Shown here: piece after piece, positions 53,920-64,000 of the stretch
Position numbering within the stretch: the first letter of the stretch is position 1
How the letters are laid out: each line of letters starts with the position of its first letter
Assembly: GCA_017654935.2 (NCBI GenBank)
Contig: CM065713.1
Location: forward strand, 12,429,071-12,493,070
DNA from: Phymorhynchus buccinoides
Lineage: Eukaryota; Mollusca; Gastropoda; Neogastropoda; Raphitomidae
DNA length: 64,000 bases
Reading direction: 5' to 3'
Translations under genes and position numbers: made by a program
Notes under the pieces: generated by a model
What the model was told of the DNA's origin: nothing
Databases searched by the model: none
Seen by the model: the letters and a program-made list of their open reading frames with translations, nothing else

Positions 53920-54300
53920 AGTGGCACAGAGGTAAGTAACGCGTTCGCCTTGTGTTAAGTAAACCCGAGTTCGAACCTGGGTACAGGGTAGGTTTTTTTT
54001 CCCCCTCTCACTTTACAGTAGGCCTTGACAGTCTTTCTTTCGGATGAGATGATAAACCGAGGTCCCGTGTGCCCATGCACTCAGCACACGTTAATACCAG
54101 TGGCAATGAAAAAGTTGTCAGTTGGTCAACACCCCCTACCCCACCCCTTTCCTTCCTCATCAGTCACACAAAAATCGAATGCCAAAAAAAATAAATTGAG
54201 TGGTGCGCCTCTGGCTGCGACACGCTCTCCAGGTGGGAGCAACCCGAATTTCAAAGAGACGCCTCTGTGACTATAAAATACCTAATACCTAATAATAATA
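53920..54300 (+). mobile_element. tRNA-derived SINE, subfamily B
   Basis: Box A-like AGTGGCACAGAGGTAAGTAA and box B AGTTCGAACCTGG. The body and tail are as at 49372-49770 (TCTTTCGGATGAGATGATAA; GTGGGAGCAACCCGAATTTC). Confidence 0.88.
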
Positions 54301-54619
54301 ACTAGAGAGCCTATGTTTGCCTTTCAGAGGAAACATGGGAGGATTCTCCCCTTCCCAAGTACCGGTTGGTAGTTTGGTTGCAGTTTACCACCGGTTGGTT
54401 GAAAAGTTACTTTTTAACAAAATACATTCTGAATTTCCGTCAACCCATGTTTCTTTTTTTTTTTTGTAATTCAAGATTAAAATTTGGCAATTTTTCAGCC
54501 ATATTTGGCAATGTCCCAAAGCTTAAAATGTCATACCTCAGCAGCCAATTAAGATATTTACAAATTTCTTTTAGCTATTTGCTTCTTTTGAAAAATTCTA
54601 CATGTTGATCTCTTTAAGT

Positions 54620-54865
54620 TTAACCCTTTCACCGCCAAAGTCGCATTTTAGCACCACAGTGATTTAACACCCATGTCACTAAACGGCATCAAATTGGGGT
54701 CCATTATTCAAAGACCCTATTGCCTTAGCTTTGGGAAGTAAGGACAGACCTTATTTTATATATGTCACAGAAGAATCCCCAATACTGCAGATGGATTTTG
54801 TTCTCTATCCAGGTAAATTTAATGGACATTTTTGGTTGAAATATGGCTGGCGGTGAAAGGGTTAA
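54620..54865. mobile_element. TTAA-flanked MITE, copy 3
   Basis: TTAACCCTTTCACCGCCA and TGGCGGTGAAAGGGTTAA ends; 246 bp including both TTAA. Same interior as 43699-43944. Confidence 0.9.
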
Positions 54866-54950
54866 AACAAACATTTAGCTGCCACTACCTACTGAAAGAT
54901 CCCCCAGTATCCCCACACAGGGGGGGGGGGGGGGGGTATTTCCTACTCAC

Positions 54951-55144
54951 GTCCGGGCTTGCCAGGATCTGTCCGAGGCACGGAATTGTTTTTGGAGTTC
55001 CTGAAACAGAGGAGGCAGGTGGTGAAGAGGACGCTGATGATGCTGAGGGGGGCTGGGATGTGGGTGCTGTATTCCAGAATCAGCTGACAGTACTGCCAGG
55101 ACTGGTGCAGTCTGGCGTCCTCGTAGACCTGTTGAAACGTGTGG
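54951..55144 (-). CDS. TRPM-like channel gene, TRP-domain exon
   Basis: The acceptor TGTTGCAG abuts 55144 and the donor GGAC|GTGAGT lies at 54951. Entering in phase 2, it completes an Asn codon and reads HTFQQVYEDARLHQSWQYCQ, then LILEYSTHIPAPLSIISVLF. In TRPM channels the S6 helix is followed by exactly this kind of NNTF-x-V...W-x2-Q-x3-I/L-EY...P-P sequence, the TRP-domain helix and re-entrant loop. It ends in phase 1. No stop interrupts it. Confidence 0.78.
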
Positions 55145-55190
55145 CTGCAACACACACACACACACAGACGCACACACATACATATTGTTT
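55145..55190. repeat. (CA)n next to the splice acceptor
   Basis: A short CA tract (GT on the gene strand) lies immediately upstream of the TRP-domain exon acceptor. Confidence 0.85.
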
Positions 55191-55202
55191 TTTTTTGTTT
55201 TG

Positions 55203-55605
55203 TATTTGGTATATTCTAGTCACAGAGACTTATCTCTGTGAAATTCGGGCTGCTCTCCTCCGGCGTCGCCGCAAGTGCAGCGCCTACCCAATTTTAAAAA
55301 AATAATTTTTGGGGGGCACAGGGTGAGGAGGGGGTGTGGGCACACTTGGAAAACCTAGCTATCAATTTGGCCATACCAGGCAGCGGGATTTTTACCCGCT
55401 CTTATTGACTTTCAACTGCCGTGGGATTTTTACGTGCGTAAAGCGCACGGGTCACACTAGCTTTAAGTTCCCATCCGAAGGACTGGACGTTCAGTTCGAT
55501 TTTCCTGTCAAACTAGAAAGAAAGGGCGAGGCCGGGATTCCTACCCGGGTCAGTCATGCATTACATTTGGTAGGCGAACGTCTTAACCACTCTGCCACCT
55601 TTCTC
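55203..55605 (-). mobile_element. tRNA-derived SINE, subfamily A, reverse
   Basis: Reverse complement landmarks: box A AACCACTCTGCCACC near 55590, the box B region CCGGGATTCCTACCCGGG near 55533, and the tail GTCACAGAGACTTATCTCTG at 55220. The same family lies at 43249-43600. Confidence 0.85.
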
Positions 55606-55771
55606 CCTTATATATGCATAAACGCGTGCGCACACATATGCATAAATAAACAGATGCATAAACACGCAGGTGAACAGACAAACAATAGAACTAAACACAT
55701 ACGTAGATGTATATACAGTACACACATACATGCATACGCAAACAGAATCATACGTACAAACACAGATGCAT

Positions 55772-55849
<78 letters not shown>

Positions 55850-55905
55850 TAAACACGCACACGCATAAACGCACACACATACACTCGCATGCATAAACAG
55901 AGAGA
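55606..55905. repeat. CA-rich microsatellite region
   Basis: Irregular CATA/CACG words then (CA)n at 55774-55848. Confidence 0.9.
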
Positions 55906-56259
55906 TTGAGAGAGAGAGAACACTGAACACTGAACAGTTTTGAATACGCAATTAGCACCTTACGAAGGCAAAGGACATTGACAAAACTGCATGAAAAAAA
56001 CACCCCAAAATCAATAAGCAATAATTTGGTCCTAATAGACATCGTAATTTGTCACATACCATTGAACACTGTTCCACATGTGTAAAGAAAGCATGTGTCA
56101 AGAAAGCTAAAATGTCCAGAACGTTTTCATTTATTGAGGCATGCAGATATTCCATCTTCAAAGTACAAGGGTTAACGTACTAACAGGCCTACTTAGGTAA
56201 AATGAATCGTTTTCTCAGGCCATCAAAAACAGCACCAAAAACAAACAAAAAAGAACATG

Positions 56260-56742
56260 GATAAAATTAAAAAATAATTGATAGTATTTCTATATCGCCT
56301 TTCTATAATTATTTTACACTCAAGGCGCTTCCATTCACTGATACACCCGCAGTCATGCAAACATTATCACCCAATCATTCACCCAGGTACAAGATCAAGA
56401 AGGAAACATTTACAAACCGAATGAGCTTCGAAAGTAGTGTGTCTTGAGTTTAGCTTTGAAAGTAGAGATAGTTGGTTCATGGCGGAGATCGACTGGGAGG
56501 GAATTCCAAACAGCAGGGGCACTGAAACTGAAACTGCGGTCACCAAATGATTTTAGATTTGCTTTTGGAACTTTCAGAAGGTTTGTGTTTGAAGACCTGA
56601 GTGAGCGGGAAGGAGTGTAGGTGTGAAGAGCTCTGGAGAGGTAAGGCGGAAGGGTCTGTTCAAAGTGACGGAAGGATAGAACAGCCAGCTTATACTGAAG
56701 GCGGAACTGCACAGGGAGCTCGATTTCCTGTTCCTCTCTCAC
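56260..56742 (-). pseudogene. CR1/L2-like LINE 3' end
   Basis: Minus frame from 56742: FRLQYKLAVLSFRHFEQTLP, YTPSRSLRSSNTNLLKVPKA, FSAPAVWNSLPVDLR and FKAKLKTHYF. This is the conserved C-terminus of CR1/L2-type ORF2. The 3' UTR holds a GCGCTT...TATCGCC tail (about 56290-56330). A plus-strand relative is at 59144-59711. Confidence 0.82.
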
Positions 56743-56814
56743 ACAACAGACAATTCAAATTTTGTTCCACATGACGTTCATATCTGGCAGAATATTAAAA
56801 TTGCAATATTAACA

Positions 56815-57390
56815 AGCGCGGATTCGCAATCGTTTGTGGCACGCGACTATTTGAACTACAAACAAGGGGATCTCCAAGCGCATTTACATTATGCTCTTCA
56901 CACACACAATTTTTGATCAAACACTTTCACTCCACAAGACTGCGGTCTATTTTTACCACTCCAATCATTACATACACTGAGTCGCCTCCCCTGGCTTTTC
57001 AATAATTTTAATCTGTAAACCAGAATGTTATCTCTGCACCATTTCGTAACTTTTTATATCTTTTGGAAAACATTTAAAACTATTTATCCTACTTATGCTC
57101 ATCGAAAGAAGCACCGCATACTCGTCGTGTCTGTTGCAGTGTCTGTATTACGTATGTTTATTATTTTGTACGCTTTAAAATGAAGATTCATTACCTCTGT
57201 TCAGTATACAATTCTTTCCATACCTAAGGACTGTAGATATGACAACTGAAATGTTACTTTATGCCCAAGTATTTTTTTCTGTCTGTACTTTTCTTTCTCT
57301 TTTACAATATGTGCGACAATTTTGGACCGACCGACAGACCGACAAAGTGAGTTATATAGGTTTGTGGCTTGTGCCACAAACAAAAAACAA
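56815..57390. mobile_element. DNA-transposon-like repeat with TTTGTGGC ends, copy 2
   Basis: Related to 49840-50570; retains the empty target of the Harbinger-like MITE at 57017-57023. Right end GGTTTGTGGCTTGTGCCACA. Confidence 0.65.
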
Positions 57391-57609
57391 CAACATGGAA
57401 ACTTCACTAACGCTTGAATGATCAATCTATGTCGATCGATTTTAAAGATTAAAATTAAGACGAGTAGGCCCTAGATGGGTTAGCTCCATACCCATAAACA
57501 TCTGATTAAGAATAAACTCAGGTAAACACCATGAAGAAGAATTTGGACCGGTTCTCTCAATGTATAAAAGTTACTCACTCAGGGTACACACATGAACACA
57601 CTCACTCAC

Positions 57610-57730
57610 TTGAACTTGGCGATCAGCAGGTTCATGAGCAGCACGTTGATGAACATGAGGTACAGAGCCAGCAGCACTGAGGCCAGGTAATGGCCGTAGG
57701 TGGTGGCCACAACCGACTCTGTCGCGCACA
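57610..57730 (-). CDS. TRPM-like channel gene, S6 pore-helix exon
   Basis: The acceptor CTCTTGCAG abuts 57730 and the donor TTCAA|GTGAGT follows 57610. Phase 1 in, phase 2 out. It reads CATESVVATTYGHYLASVLL, then ALYLMFINVLLMNLLIAKF. The LMNLLIA-x-F-N motif at the end of S6 is the strongest TRPM landmark in the window (the final Asn is completed by the next exon). This is the inner pore helix in the plasma or organelle membrane. Confidence 0.85.
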
Positions 57731-57779
57731 CTGCAAGAGAAAGCACCAGAGGAGACAAATGTTTTTTAAAAAGGAAATA

Positions 57780-58105
57780 AGTTCAATCAATCAATCAATC
57801 AATATTTATTATCCCCATTAAAATGAACAAGGAATTTTGTTTGCCGTCACATGAACCCTTTCACCGCCAACGTCGCATTTTGGCACCACAATGATTTAAC
57901 ACCCATGTCACTAAAAGGCATCAAACCAGGGTCTGTTATCCATAGACCCTGTTCTTTTACTTTTGGGAGGTAAGGATAGACCTTGCTTTAAGCATGTCAC
58001 AGAGGAATCCCCAATATTACAGACAGATTTTTTGTCTCTACCCAGGTAAGTTTATTTGGATTTCTTTGTCTGAAAAATGGCTGGCGGCGAAAGGGTTAAA
58101 CATAC
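57780..58105 (-). mobile_element. Retroposon tail holding TTAA-type MITE copy 4
   Basis: (CAAT)n and ATTTATTATCCCCATTAAAA open a minus-strand retroposon end. A MITE at 57852-58099 (GAACCCTTTCACCGCCA left, GGCGGCGAAAGGGTTAA right; left target mutated to TGAA) interrupts it. It is more diverged than copies 1-3. Confidence 0.8.
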
Positions 58106-58839
58106 AATAAAACAATGCACACGAGAAGTAGCATATCACAGATATAAACTTATGAGTATTATACATGCACAACAACCCCCCCCCCCCCCCACACACACAC
58201 ATACTCTCTCTCTCTCTCTCTAATATACACTACACACACCCTATTACACGCACATAAAACTGCACCCATATGCACTGCACACACGCTTCCGCATCATTTG
58301 TGAGCACCACTTGCCTACTTATGAACTGTGCATATAAATACCCTAATTCGTTACACCCCCACCCCCCCTCCCCAACATACTCACCCTCACCCAATTCCAT
58401 CCACCTCCACCCATCACCACAAATGTATCCAAATCATCATCGACACAAGGCAGAGATAAATAAATCAATCAATCAATAATCAAGGGGAAAGCATCAATCA
58501 ATAAACAAACAAGAGACAACAGGGTCACACAAAAAAGAATAAAAGTTCGATAAGTTACTGAGTTCGGCTGTGACGACAATTGAAACAGGCCGCCAACAAC
58601 AGTGATTGTGAACTTGAGGGCTCAGTTATGTTCTACTTTTAAAAGCAAACATGCGAGGATTCCCCCTCCCCCCTTCCCCCACCCTCTACTGTGGCACTAT
58701 GTAACCTAGCATAAATGACTGTGTAAGCTAAGACAAACTGCTGCTGGTATCGCATTTGGGCCGTTTTGTGTTCACAGAAAACTTAATACTTGAAATCATT
58801 GCACGGACTTTGGGAACGTGGAAATAAAACATGTCCAGC
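58106..58839. other. Intronic DNA with short (C)n, (CA)n, (CT)n
   Basis: C run and (CA)n at 58176-58200, (CT)n at 58204-58220. No gene recognised. Confidence 0.45.
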
Positions 58840-59750
58840 CCATTTTGGAAACAATGGGCACATGAATTTTGAAACGTATCCGGCCGAGGGTTTTTTGACA
58901 ATGGGCACATTGAAAACAAAACGTGTGCGGCATATGTTGGGAACAATGGGCACATAAAAACATGTGCGGCATATTTCTGGGGACAATGGGCACATAAAAA
59001 CATGTGCGGCATATTTCTGGGGACAATGGCACATAAAAACATGTGCGGCATATTTCTGGGGACAATGGGCACATAAAAACATGTGCGGCATATTTCTGGG
59101 GACAATGGGTGCGGCATATTTCTGGGGACAATGGGCACTGGCAGTTCAAGATGGCTACTCTCGCTTTTCGTCACTTTGACAAAACTCTTCCTCAGTACCT
59201 CTCTTCTTCTCTCTGCACCTACCAAAGCTCTCGTACTCTTCGTTCTTCTTCCCAGAAACTTCTTAAAGTTCCTAAGGGTCCTTGAAATCTTCAGGTGAGA
59301 GGGCGTTTAGTTTTGTTGCACCAAACGTTTGGAATTCTCTCCCTGACCATAACTGTAACCAGTCCACTCTTCCTTCCTTCAAGTCCCAACATAAAGACCC
59401 ACTTCTTCAGGAAAGCTTTCTCTCTGCAAAGTCATGATCCTTTCCCCACTGGCTCATTGAAGACGTTGAGTATGAGGTTAACGCGTGCGCGTGCGTGCGT
59501 GTGTGTATAAAAAGGGACGTGGGTGTTGGTGTGTTGTGTTATGATTATATGCAATGCATTCTCTAATATGTATTCATTTTGATAGAGATGTATGGTGAGG
59601 ATGCGTGGGCCAGTTTGTTAGAAATGTTTGTACGAATGGTGAGTGAAAAGCGCATTGAGTTGCTTTGCAAGATTATGCGCTATATAAGCATTATTAATTA
59701 TTATTATTATCATAAAAACATGTACGGCATATTTCTGGGGACAATGGGCA
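58840..59750. repeat. 40-bp minisatellite, split by a LINE insertion
   Basis: The unit GGGCACATAAAAACATGTGC + GGCATATTTCTGGGGACAAT repeats about six times at 58895-59143, with diverged units before it. The array resumes at 59712-59750 after the LINE fragment at 59144-59711. Frames reading MRHISGDNGH are repeat translations. Confidence 0.92.
59144..59711 (+). pseudogene. CR1/L2-like LINE 3' end inside the minisatellite
   Basis: Plus frames: TLAFRHFDKTLPQYLSSSLC, then SSRTLRSSSQKLLKVPKG, with a frameshift into the VWNSLP-type region (about 59320). The tail is GCGCATTGAGTTGC and GCGCTATATAAGC with (ATT)n to 59711. Same family as the minus-strand copy at 56260-56742. 5'-truncated and frameshifted. 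Confidence 0.82.
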
Positions 59751-60099
59751 CATAAAAGCAATACCCGTTCATCCCGTTTGGGGTACAACGGGCACAAGAT
59801 TGTATGTGGCTTATTTTCTTTACTTTACACTCGAAACCAAAACTGATAGGCGGTTGTTGTTTTTAATTTATTTACTTTTTTTTTTAAGTGAAAGGCCTAA
59901 GAACTATTACACTTCAATGTGTTGCCCTGCTCTCATGGTGACCTCAGTTTCGGTTTCCAATCCAGTCTATGCCTTGGTGCGTTCGGGTCAAAGCCATGGG
60001 GATCAGTGTGCTCTGGGGAGCTGTCGGTGGACGGTCGTGGTGGCGCCCTCGGAGGAGGACCTCACTCACGCTGGCTCCGCGACTAAGAGAATAGTGTCG

Positions 60100-60345
60100 T
60101 CAGTAAGGGGTTTAGTAGGTGGTGTCCTGAACAGGCTCCACTGAACTCCACCGAAGTGACTCAGCAGCAGTGCAGTGTCTCCTCGGTTGGTTGCCTCCTG
60201 ACGGCCTAACATAGATTCGCTCCCCTTGGACTGCTGGTCTCGGATTCGGCGACTTGAACAAGCCGAGGTGTAGCTGCGAATTGGGATTCGGAATGAGCGG
60301 CGTGAGAGCAACGCCACTGTACGACCCAGAAGATGGGACAGCAAA
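60100..60345. repeat. Dispersed repeat R2, copy 2
   Basis: CAGGCTCCACTGAACTCCAC, CTCGGTTGGTTGCCTCCTGA, CGCCACTGTACGACCCAGAA; nearly identical to 47480-47720. Confidence 0.8.
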
Positions 60346-60408
60346 AAACAACAACATTACACTTCAGTGTGAGTTTGAGTCCGAATTAAAGTGCACCTGA
60401 ATACCTAC

Positions 60409-60447
60409 CATCGTTTTCCAGCTTTTGTTCAGTAATGTCCTGGCAAA
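60409..60447 (-). CDS. TRPM-like channel gene, 39-bp micro-exon before S6
   Basis: The acceptor TTCTGTTGCAG abuts 60447 and the donor GATG|GTAGGT follows 60409. Phase 1 in and out, encoding CQDITEQKLEND. Joined to the next exon it gives two cysteines 13 residues apart just before S6, where TRPM channels have a disulfide-bearing pore loop. The small size lowers certainty, but both splice sites and the phase fit. Confidence 0.6.
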
Positions 60448-60504
60448 CTGCAACAGAAAATTATGATTGTCATACTACATAGTTAGGAACATCTCTTCTC
60501 TGCC

Positions 60505-60724
60505 TCTCTGGCCCTGACCCTCTCTCTCTGACTCTCTCTCTCTCTGTTTCTCTGTCTGTCTGTCTCTCTCTGTTTCTGTCTGTCTCTGTTTCTGTCTGTC
60601 TCTCTCTGTTTCTGTCTGTGTCTCTGACTGTCTGTCTGTCTGTCTCTCTCTGTTTCTGTCTGTCTCTCTCTTTCTGTCTGTGTCTCTGACTGTCTGTCTC
60701 TGTCTGTCTGTTTGTTTGTCTGTT

Positions 60725-60793
<69 letters not shown>
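60505..60793. repeat. (CT)n/(CTGT)n microsatellite
   Basis: CT, CTGT and CTGTTT units in complex arrangement. Frames through it are not genes. Confidence 0.95.
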
Positions 60794-60794
<1 letters not shown>

Positions 60795-61310
60795 GGGACA
60801 ATAAACACATGAAAACAACGAACTGAATCTAATTCTGACCTTCAAGCTTCATTGTAGGGTATAAACATTTTGCTAAAAATGGAAGAGAAAAAAAGCAAGA
60901 CAACAATGCTCTTTTAAAGAAAGTTACTCCTCAAATCCATTTTTTGAAATTATAAACAAAATGAGATAAAGAAAGCTACAAACCATGCCTGTAGACTTAA
61001 AGAATAAGTTCGTGAAAAAAAACCCGGCCCTGGTTAAACATGGGTAAGAAATCAAACTTTTTTATATAAAAAAGCTGTTGAGTGTCGATTTAAAAAAAAA
61101 GAAATCTGAAGTGATTTTGTTTTTAAAAACATTACCATGGATGCCAATCAATCAATCAATCAATATTTTTATTGTCCATTTTACAGGAAGTTCTTTTTGC
61201 AGCAATAAAACAATCAACAAAACAACACAATAAAGACAGAGACATAGTATGTAGAAAAGCCAAAAAATAAAATATGCGACTATTTCAAGCACAGTGCGCA
61301 CATATAATTC
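60794..61310. other. Intronic DNA with (CAAT)n retroposon tail
   Basis: CAATCAATCAATCAATCAAT followed by ATTTTTATTGTCCATTTTAC at 61147-61190 marks a minus-strand retroposon end. Nothing else recognised. Confidence 0.45.
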
Positions 61311-61318
61311 TTGGTCAC

Positions 61319-61359
61319 CCCCCCCCCCACACACACACACACACACATACACACGCACG

Positions 61360-61391
<32 letters not shown>

Positions 61392-61477
61392 CATACATGC
61401 ACGCACACATACTCACACACACACACACACGCACACACACACACGCACGCACACATACACGCACGCACACATACACA

Positions 61478-61515
<38 letters not shown>

Positions 61516-61575
61516 CATACACGCACGCACACATACACACACGCAACACACACATCACGCGCACGCATACAACCA
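61319..61575. repeat. C run and (CA)n microsatellite
   Basis: C run then about 240 bp of CA with CG and TA interruptions. Confidence 0.95.
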
Positions 61576-61759
61576 TTTATCTACCCATCCATCTAACTTA
61601 TACATATATACGCATATAATGTTTACACATACGTACAACTTTGCGTTCACAAATTATATATAATACAAATATCTAAGTCTATATGCATACATTCGTAATA
61701 CAACATTGCATATCTACAACCCTTTTGCTCAAATGGCTTTTATCACTGACTGACATTAG

Positions 61760-62148
61760 CCTATTGTAGGGGGGCCAACAGTAACATGAGAGCTGTACAA
61801 TAGGTGATTTTCGATTAAATTCATGGAAGACCAAATTTTCTAAAGATGTAGAATGCGCTTGTGGTCACCCTCTATCAGTTCAGCACATTCTTTTCGAATG
61901 TCCATTTTTAACATCGCTATACACCTTGTCTGGGATTCAAGTAGCAAACATAGGAACTTTACAAGATGTAGTTTACAGCCATGAAATGATCAAAATAGCT
62001 TCTGTCGTATCCAGCTCTGGAATTGCAAGATTACTATAATTGTATAAATAGTTAGTTAATATTAATTTTCTTTTCTTTCCCCCAAATCCATTTTGTTGTT
62101 GCTGGGTTTTTTTTTGTTTTTTTTTTCCTTCTACCCATCACGGTCATA

Positions 62149-62183
<35 letters not shown>

Positions 62184-62405
62184 GCACGCACACACGCACG
62201 CACACACACACGCACACACACACACACACACACACGCAAACACACACACACACACACACACATACACACACACACTCACACACTCTTTCCCCCTCATTTT
62301 AATTCAATATTTGTTTATGTCTGTTTTGTTTTTGTTTAATTAATGTAATTATTTAAGTCTAATATCACCACTGTTGTGAACAGACTTGAAATTAAATCAA
62401 TCAAA
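61760..62405 (+). pseudogene. LINE 3' terminus with Cys/His knuckle, (CA)n-containing UTR
   Basis: The plus-strand reading includes TWKFKTTKFSKDVECACGHP, SVQHILFECPFLTSL and a C-terminal SSSGIARLL before TAA (about 62037). C-x-C-G...H-x4-C is the usual zinc knuckle at LINE C-termini. The UTR includes (CA)n at 62160-62283 and ends TTGTGAACAGACTTGAAATT with ATCAATCAAAA, matching the tail at 19229-19285. Confidence 0.7.
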
Positions 62406-62461
62406 ATAGGTGATTTTCTATATTCATTGGTACAGCTTAGTGTTTTTGTCGAAGACTGTAA

Positions 62462-62500
62462 CTCTCAAACTAGGGGGAGGGGGGGGGGGGGGGGGGGGGC
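62462..62500. repeat. G-rich homopolymer
   Basis: About 38 bases, nearly all G. G-quadruplex potential and likely length error. Confidence 0.9.
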
Positions 62501-62885
62501 ATTGCACTGGCTCTATAGTGCTGCAGCCAAAGGGATGGGTTGGCCTTTGGGGACCTTCCTCAACGCCAGCTGTCTTCAAATCCCTTTGACCAACAGAACA
62601 CGGATGTACTGCGTCTCCACTATAAACAGTTTTTTTTTGTTTGTGCTGTCCCATCTTCTGGGGCCGTACAGTGGCGTTGCTCCCACGCCGCTCGTTCCGA
62701 ATCCCAATTCGCAGCCACACCTCCGCACGTTCAGGTCGCAGCTGTCTTCAAATCCCTTTGGCCGAGAGGACAGGGATGTACTGCATCTCCTCTATAAACA
62801 CATTCTAGCCCAGCCCGCCGGAATAGCAGCTGCCCTCTCCTCCACTATCCTCTCTCTGCTATCTGCCAGTCATAGTTAGAAACGG
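62501..62885 (-). repeat. Dispersed repeat including partial R2 copy 3
   Basis: GTCTTCAAATCCCTTTG(A/G)CC occurs at about 62571 and 62743. Between them lies the reverse of R2 (GGGGCCGTACAGTGGCGTTG). Confidence 0.65.
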
Positions 62886-62919
62886 CAGAAATAGCATACA
62901 CACCTTGGATGTTGTTGTT

Positions 62920-63180
62920 GTTGTTGTTGTTGTCTTACCCTGGCTTAAAGACTCCAGGGATTATCCCAACAGCTAGCCGAAGCACTCGAACACACTATGC
63001 ACCAGCTAGAGATGTTGATATTGTCGTACCCTGGCTTAAAGACTCCAGGGATCATCCCAACAGCTAGACGAAGCACTTGAACACACTATGCACCAGCTAG
63101 AGATGTTGATATTGTCGTACCCTGGCTTAAAGACTCCAGGGATCATCCCAACAGCTAGCCGAAGCACTCGAACAATATGG
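62920..63180. repeat. About 92-bp tandem repeat, three copies
   Basis: TACCCTGGCTTAAAGACTCC starts near 62936, 63027 and 63118. Each includes AGGGATCATCCCAACAGCTA and TATGCACCAGCTAGAGATGT. CCCTGG...CCAGGG gives a small hairpin in each unit. Confidence 0.92.
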
Positions 63181-63347
63181 CACAATTGAACCACATGGAG
63201 ACGAGAACATTAGGTGTGTGAGTTTTTTTATATTACCCGTACCACGTAGGCAGCCACACTCCGACTTCGGAGGATTTGAGATACTTTTAGATGATGTTAT
63301 GCTAGGAGCTTGTCACGGCTTTAATTAAGACAATCCCCGCACAACCA

Positions 63348-63525
63348 TGCAGAACGTAACATTTTGACGTAGTAGCCTTGGTGTTCTAGCTCATGTCAAC
63401 TGGTCTAGAACGTAACACCATTTTGACGTAGTAGCCTTGGTGTTCTAGCTCATGTCAACTGGTCTAGAACGTAACACCATTTTGACGTAGTAGCCTTGGT
63501 GTTCTAGCTCATGTCAACTGGTCTG
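63348..63525. repeat. 59-bp tandem repeat, three copies
   Basis: AGAACGTAACACCATTTTGA with CGTAGTAGCCTTGGTGTTCT recurs at 63350, 63407 and 63466. Confidence 0.93.
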
Positions 63526-63755
63526 ACACAACAACAACATACAGTATTTTTATACAGTGCTGAATCTTGATAGAAATCAAATCAAAGCGCACACACACAC
63601 ACACACACGTTAGCATTCATAACGCATTCAAACGAAAAATACAATACAAAGCGAACACACACGTATGACATAAATGCTATACAGTAGAAACAGACCTAAA
63701 GGCAAGAGAGAGAAGAAAAGAGAGTGGAGCCTCAATGACGGGGGAACAGGTATGT

Positions 63756-63785
63756 TTTGGTTAGTTAGGTTAGGTTAGGTTAGGT
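63756..63785. repeat. (TTAGG)n short tract
   Basis: About five GGTTA units directly abut a reversed SINE. A simple repeat, too short to call an interstitial telomere. Confidence 0.8.
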
Positions 63786-63985
63786 ACATTATAGTCACAG
63801 ATGCGTCTGTGAAATTCGGGTTGCTCCCACCTGGAGAGCGCGTCGCAGCCAGAGGCGCGCCACCCATTTTTTTTGCATACAATTTTTGTGTGACTGATGA
63901 GGAAGGAAGGGAGGGGGGTAAATTTTGAACAAATGACAACTTTTTCGTTGCCACTGGGTTTAATGTGTGCTAAGTGCAACTGGTG
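63786..63985 (-). mobile_element. tRNA-SINE 3' part, subfamily B, reverse
   Basis: TATAGTCACAGATGCGTCTG, AATTCGGGTTGCTCCCACCT, GGAGAGCGCGTCGCAGCC; the same part as 48690-48975, running toward the window edge. Confidence 0.82.
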
Positions 63986-64000
63986 TGTAATTATAGAAAA

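Noticed and set aside
58728..59225. 165-codon frame with CxxC-like repeats
   Set aside because: Reverse translation of the 40-bp minisatellite; cysteines recur by repetition, not as a zinc finger.

Overview
The window is eukaryotic, almost certainly from a marine gastropod-type mollusc. It has abundant long dinucleotide tracts, tRNA-derived SINEs, several non-LTR LINE lineages, a Penelope-like element, MITEs and one spliced host gene. The species assignment is inference from repeat content. One 500-base run of N (18501-19000) marks an assembly gap.

Region 1 (1 to about 13.24 kb) is the right-hand part of a Polinton/Maverick (adintovirus-like) integrated DNA virus; its left end lies outside the window. 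Twelve open reading frames sit tightly packed on both strands: a retroviral-type integrase, an FtsK/HerA-class packaging ATPase overlapping a probable double-jelly-roll major capsid protein, a 1131-residue protein-primed family B DNA polymerase, and eight proteins that are probably structural, membrane or orphan. All are uninterrupted, and nearly every start codon follows a TA(T/A)AAA-type A-rich box within a few bases. No adenovirus-type protease is visible; it may lie off the left edge.

Region 2 (13.2-19 kb) is host DNA dominated by an about 82-bp satellite with higher-order organisation, running into the gap.

Region 3 (19-47 kb) is a transposon graveyard with some young elements. It holds decayed Tx1/L1-like and RTE-like LINEs, a 700-bp tandem duplication, a 102-bp minisatellite whose period keeps a frame open, and repeat units of about 690 bp carrying well-formed type I hammerhead ribozymes. 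An apparently intact 1.63-kb Tc1-like transposon is inserted in that hammerhead array. A Penelope-like GIY-YIG reading frame is split by a palindromic TA-target MITE. TTAA-flanked, piggyBac-like MITEs also occur here.

Region 4 (48-64 kb) contains the 3' part of a host gene on the minus strand. Five phase-compatible exons at 60447, 57730, 55144, 53865 and 48221 (5' ends) encode the final pore/S6 helix, TRP-domain region and C-terminal coiled coil of a TRPM-like cation channel. Its introns are filled with SINEs, MITEs (Harbinger-like, pogo-like, TTAA type), LINE 3' ends and minisatellites.

The most notable items are the intact Polinton-like virus, the tandem hammerhead units, and several nested insertions where an empty site or a broken frame in the same window confirms the target-site duplication.
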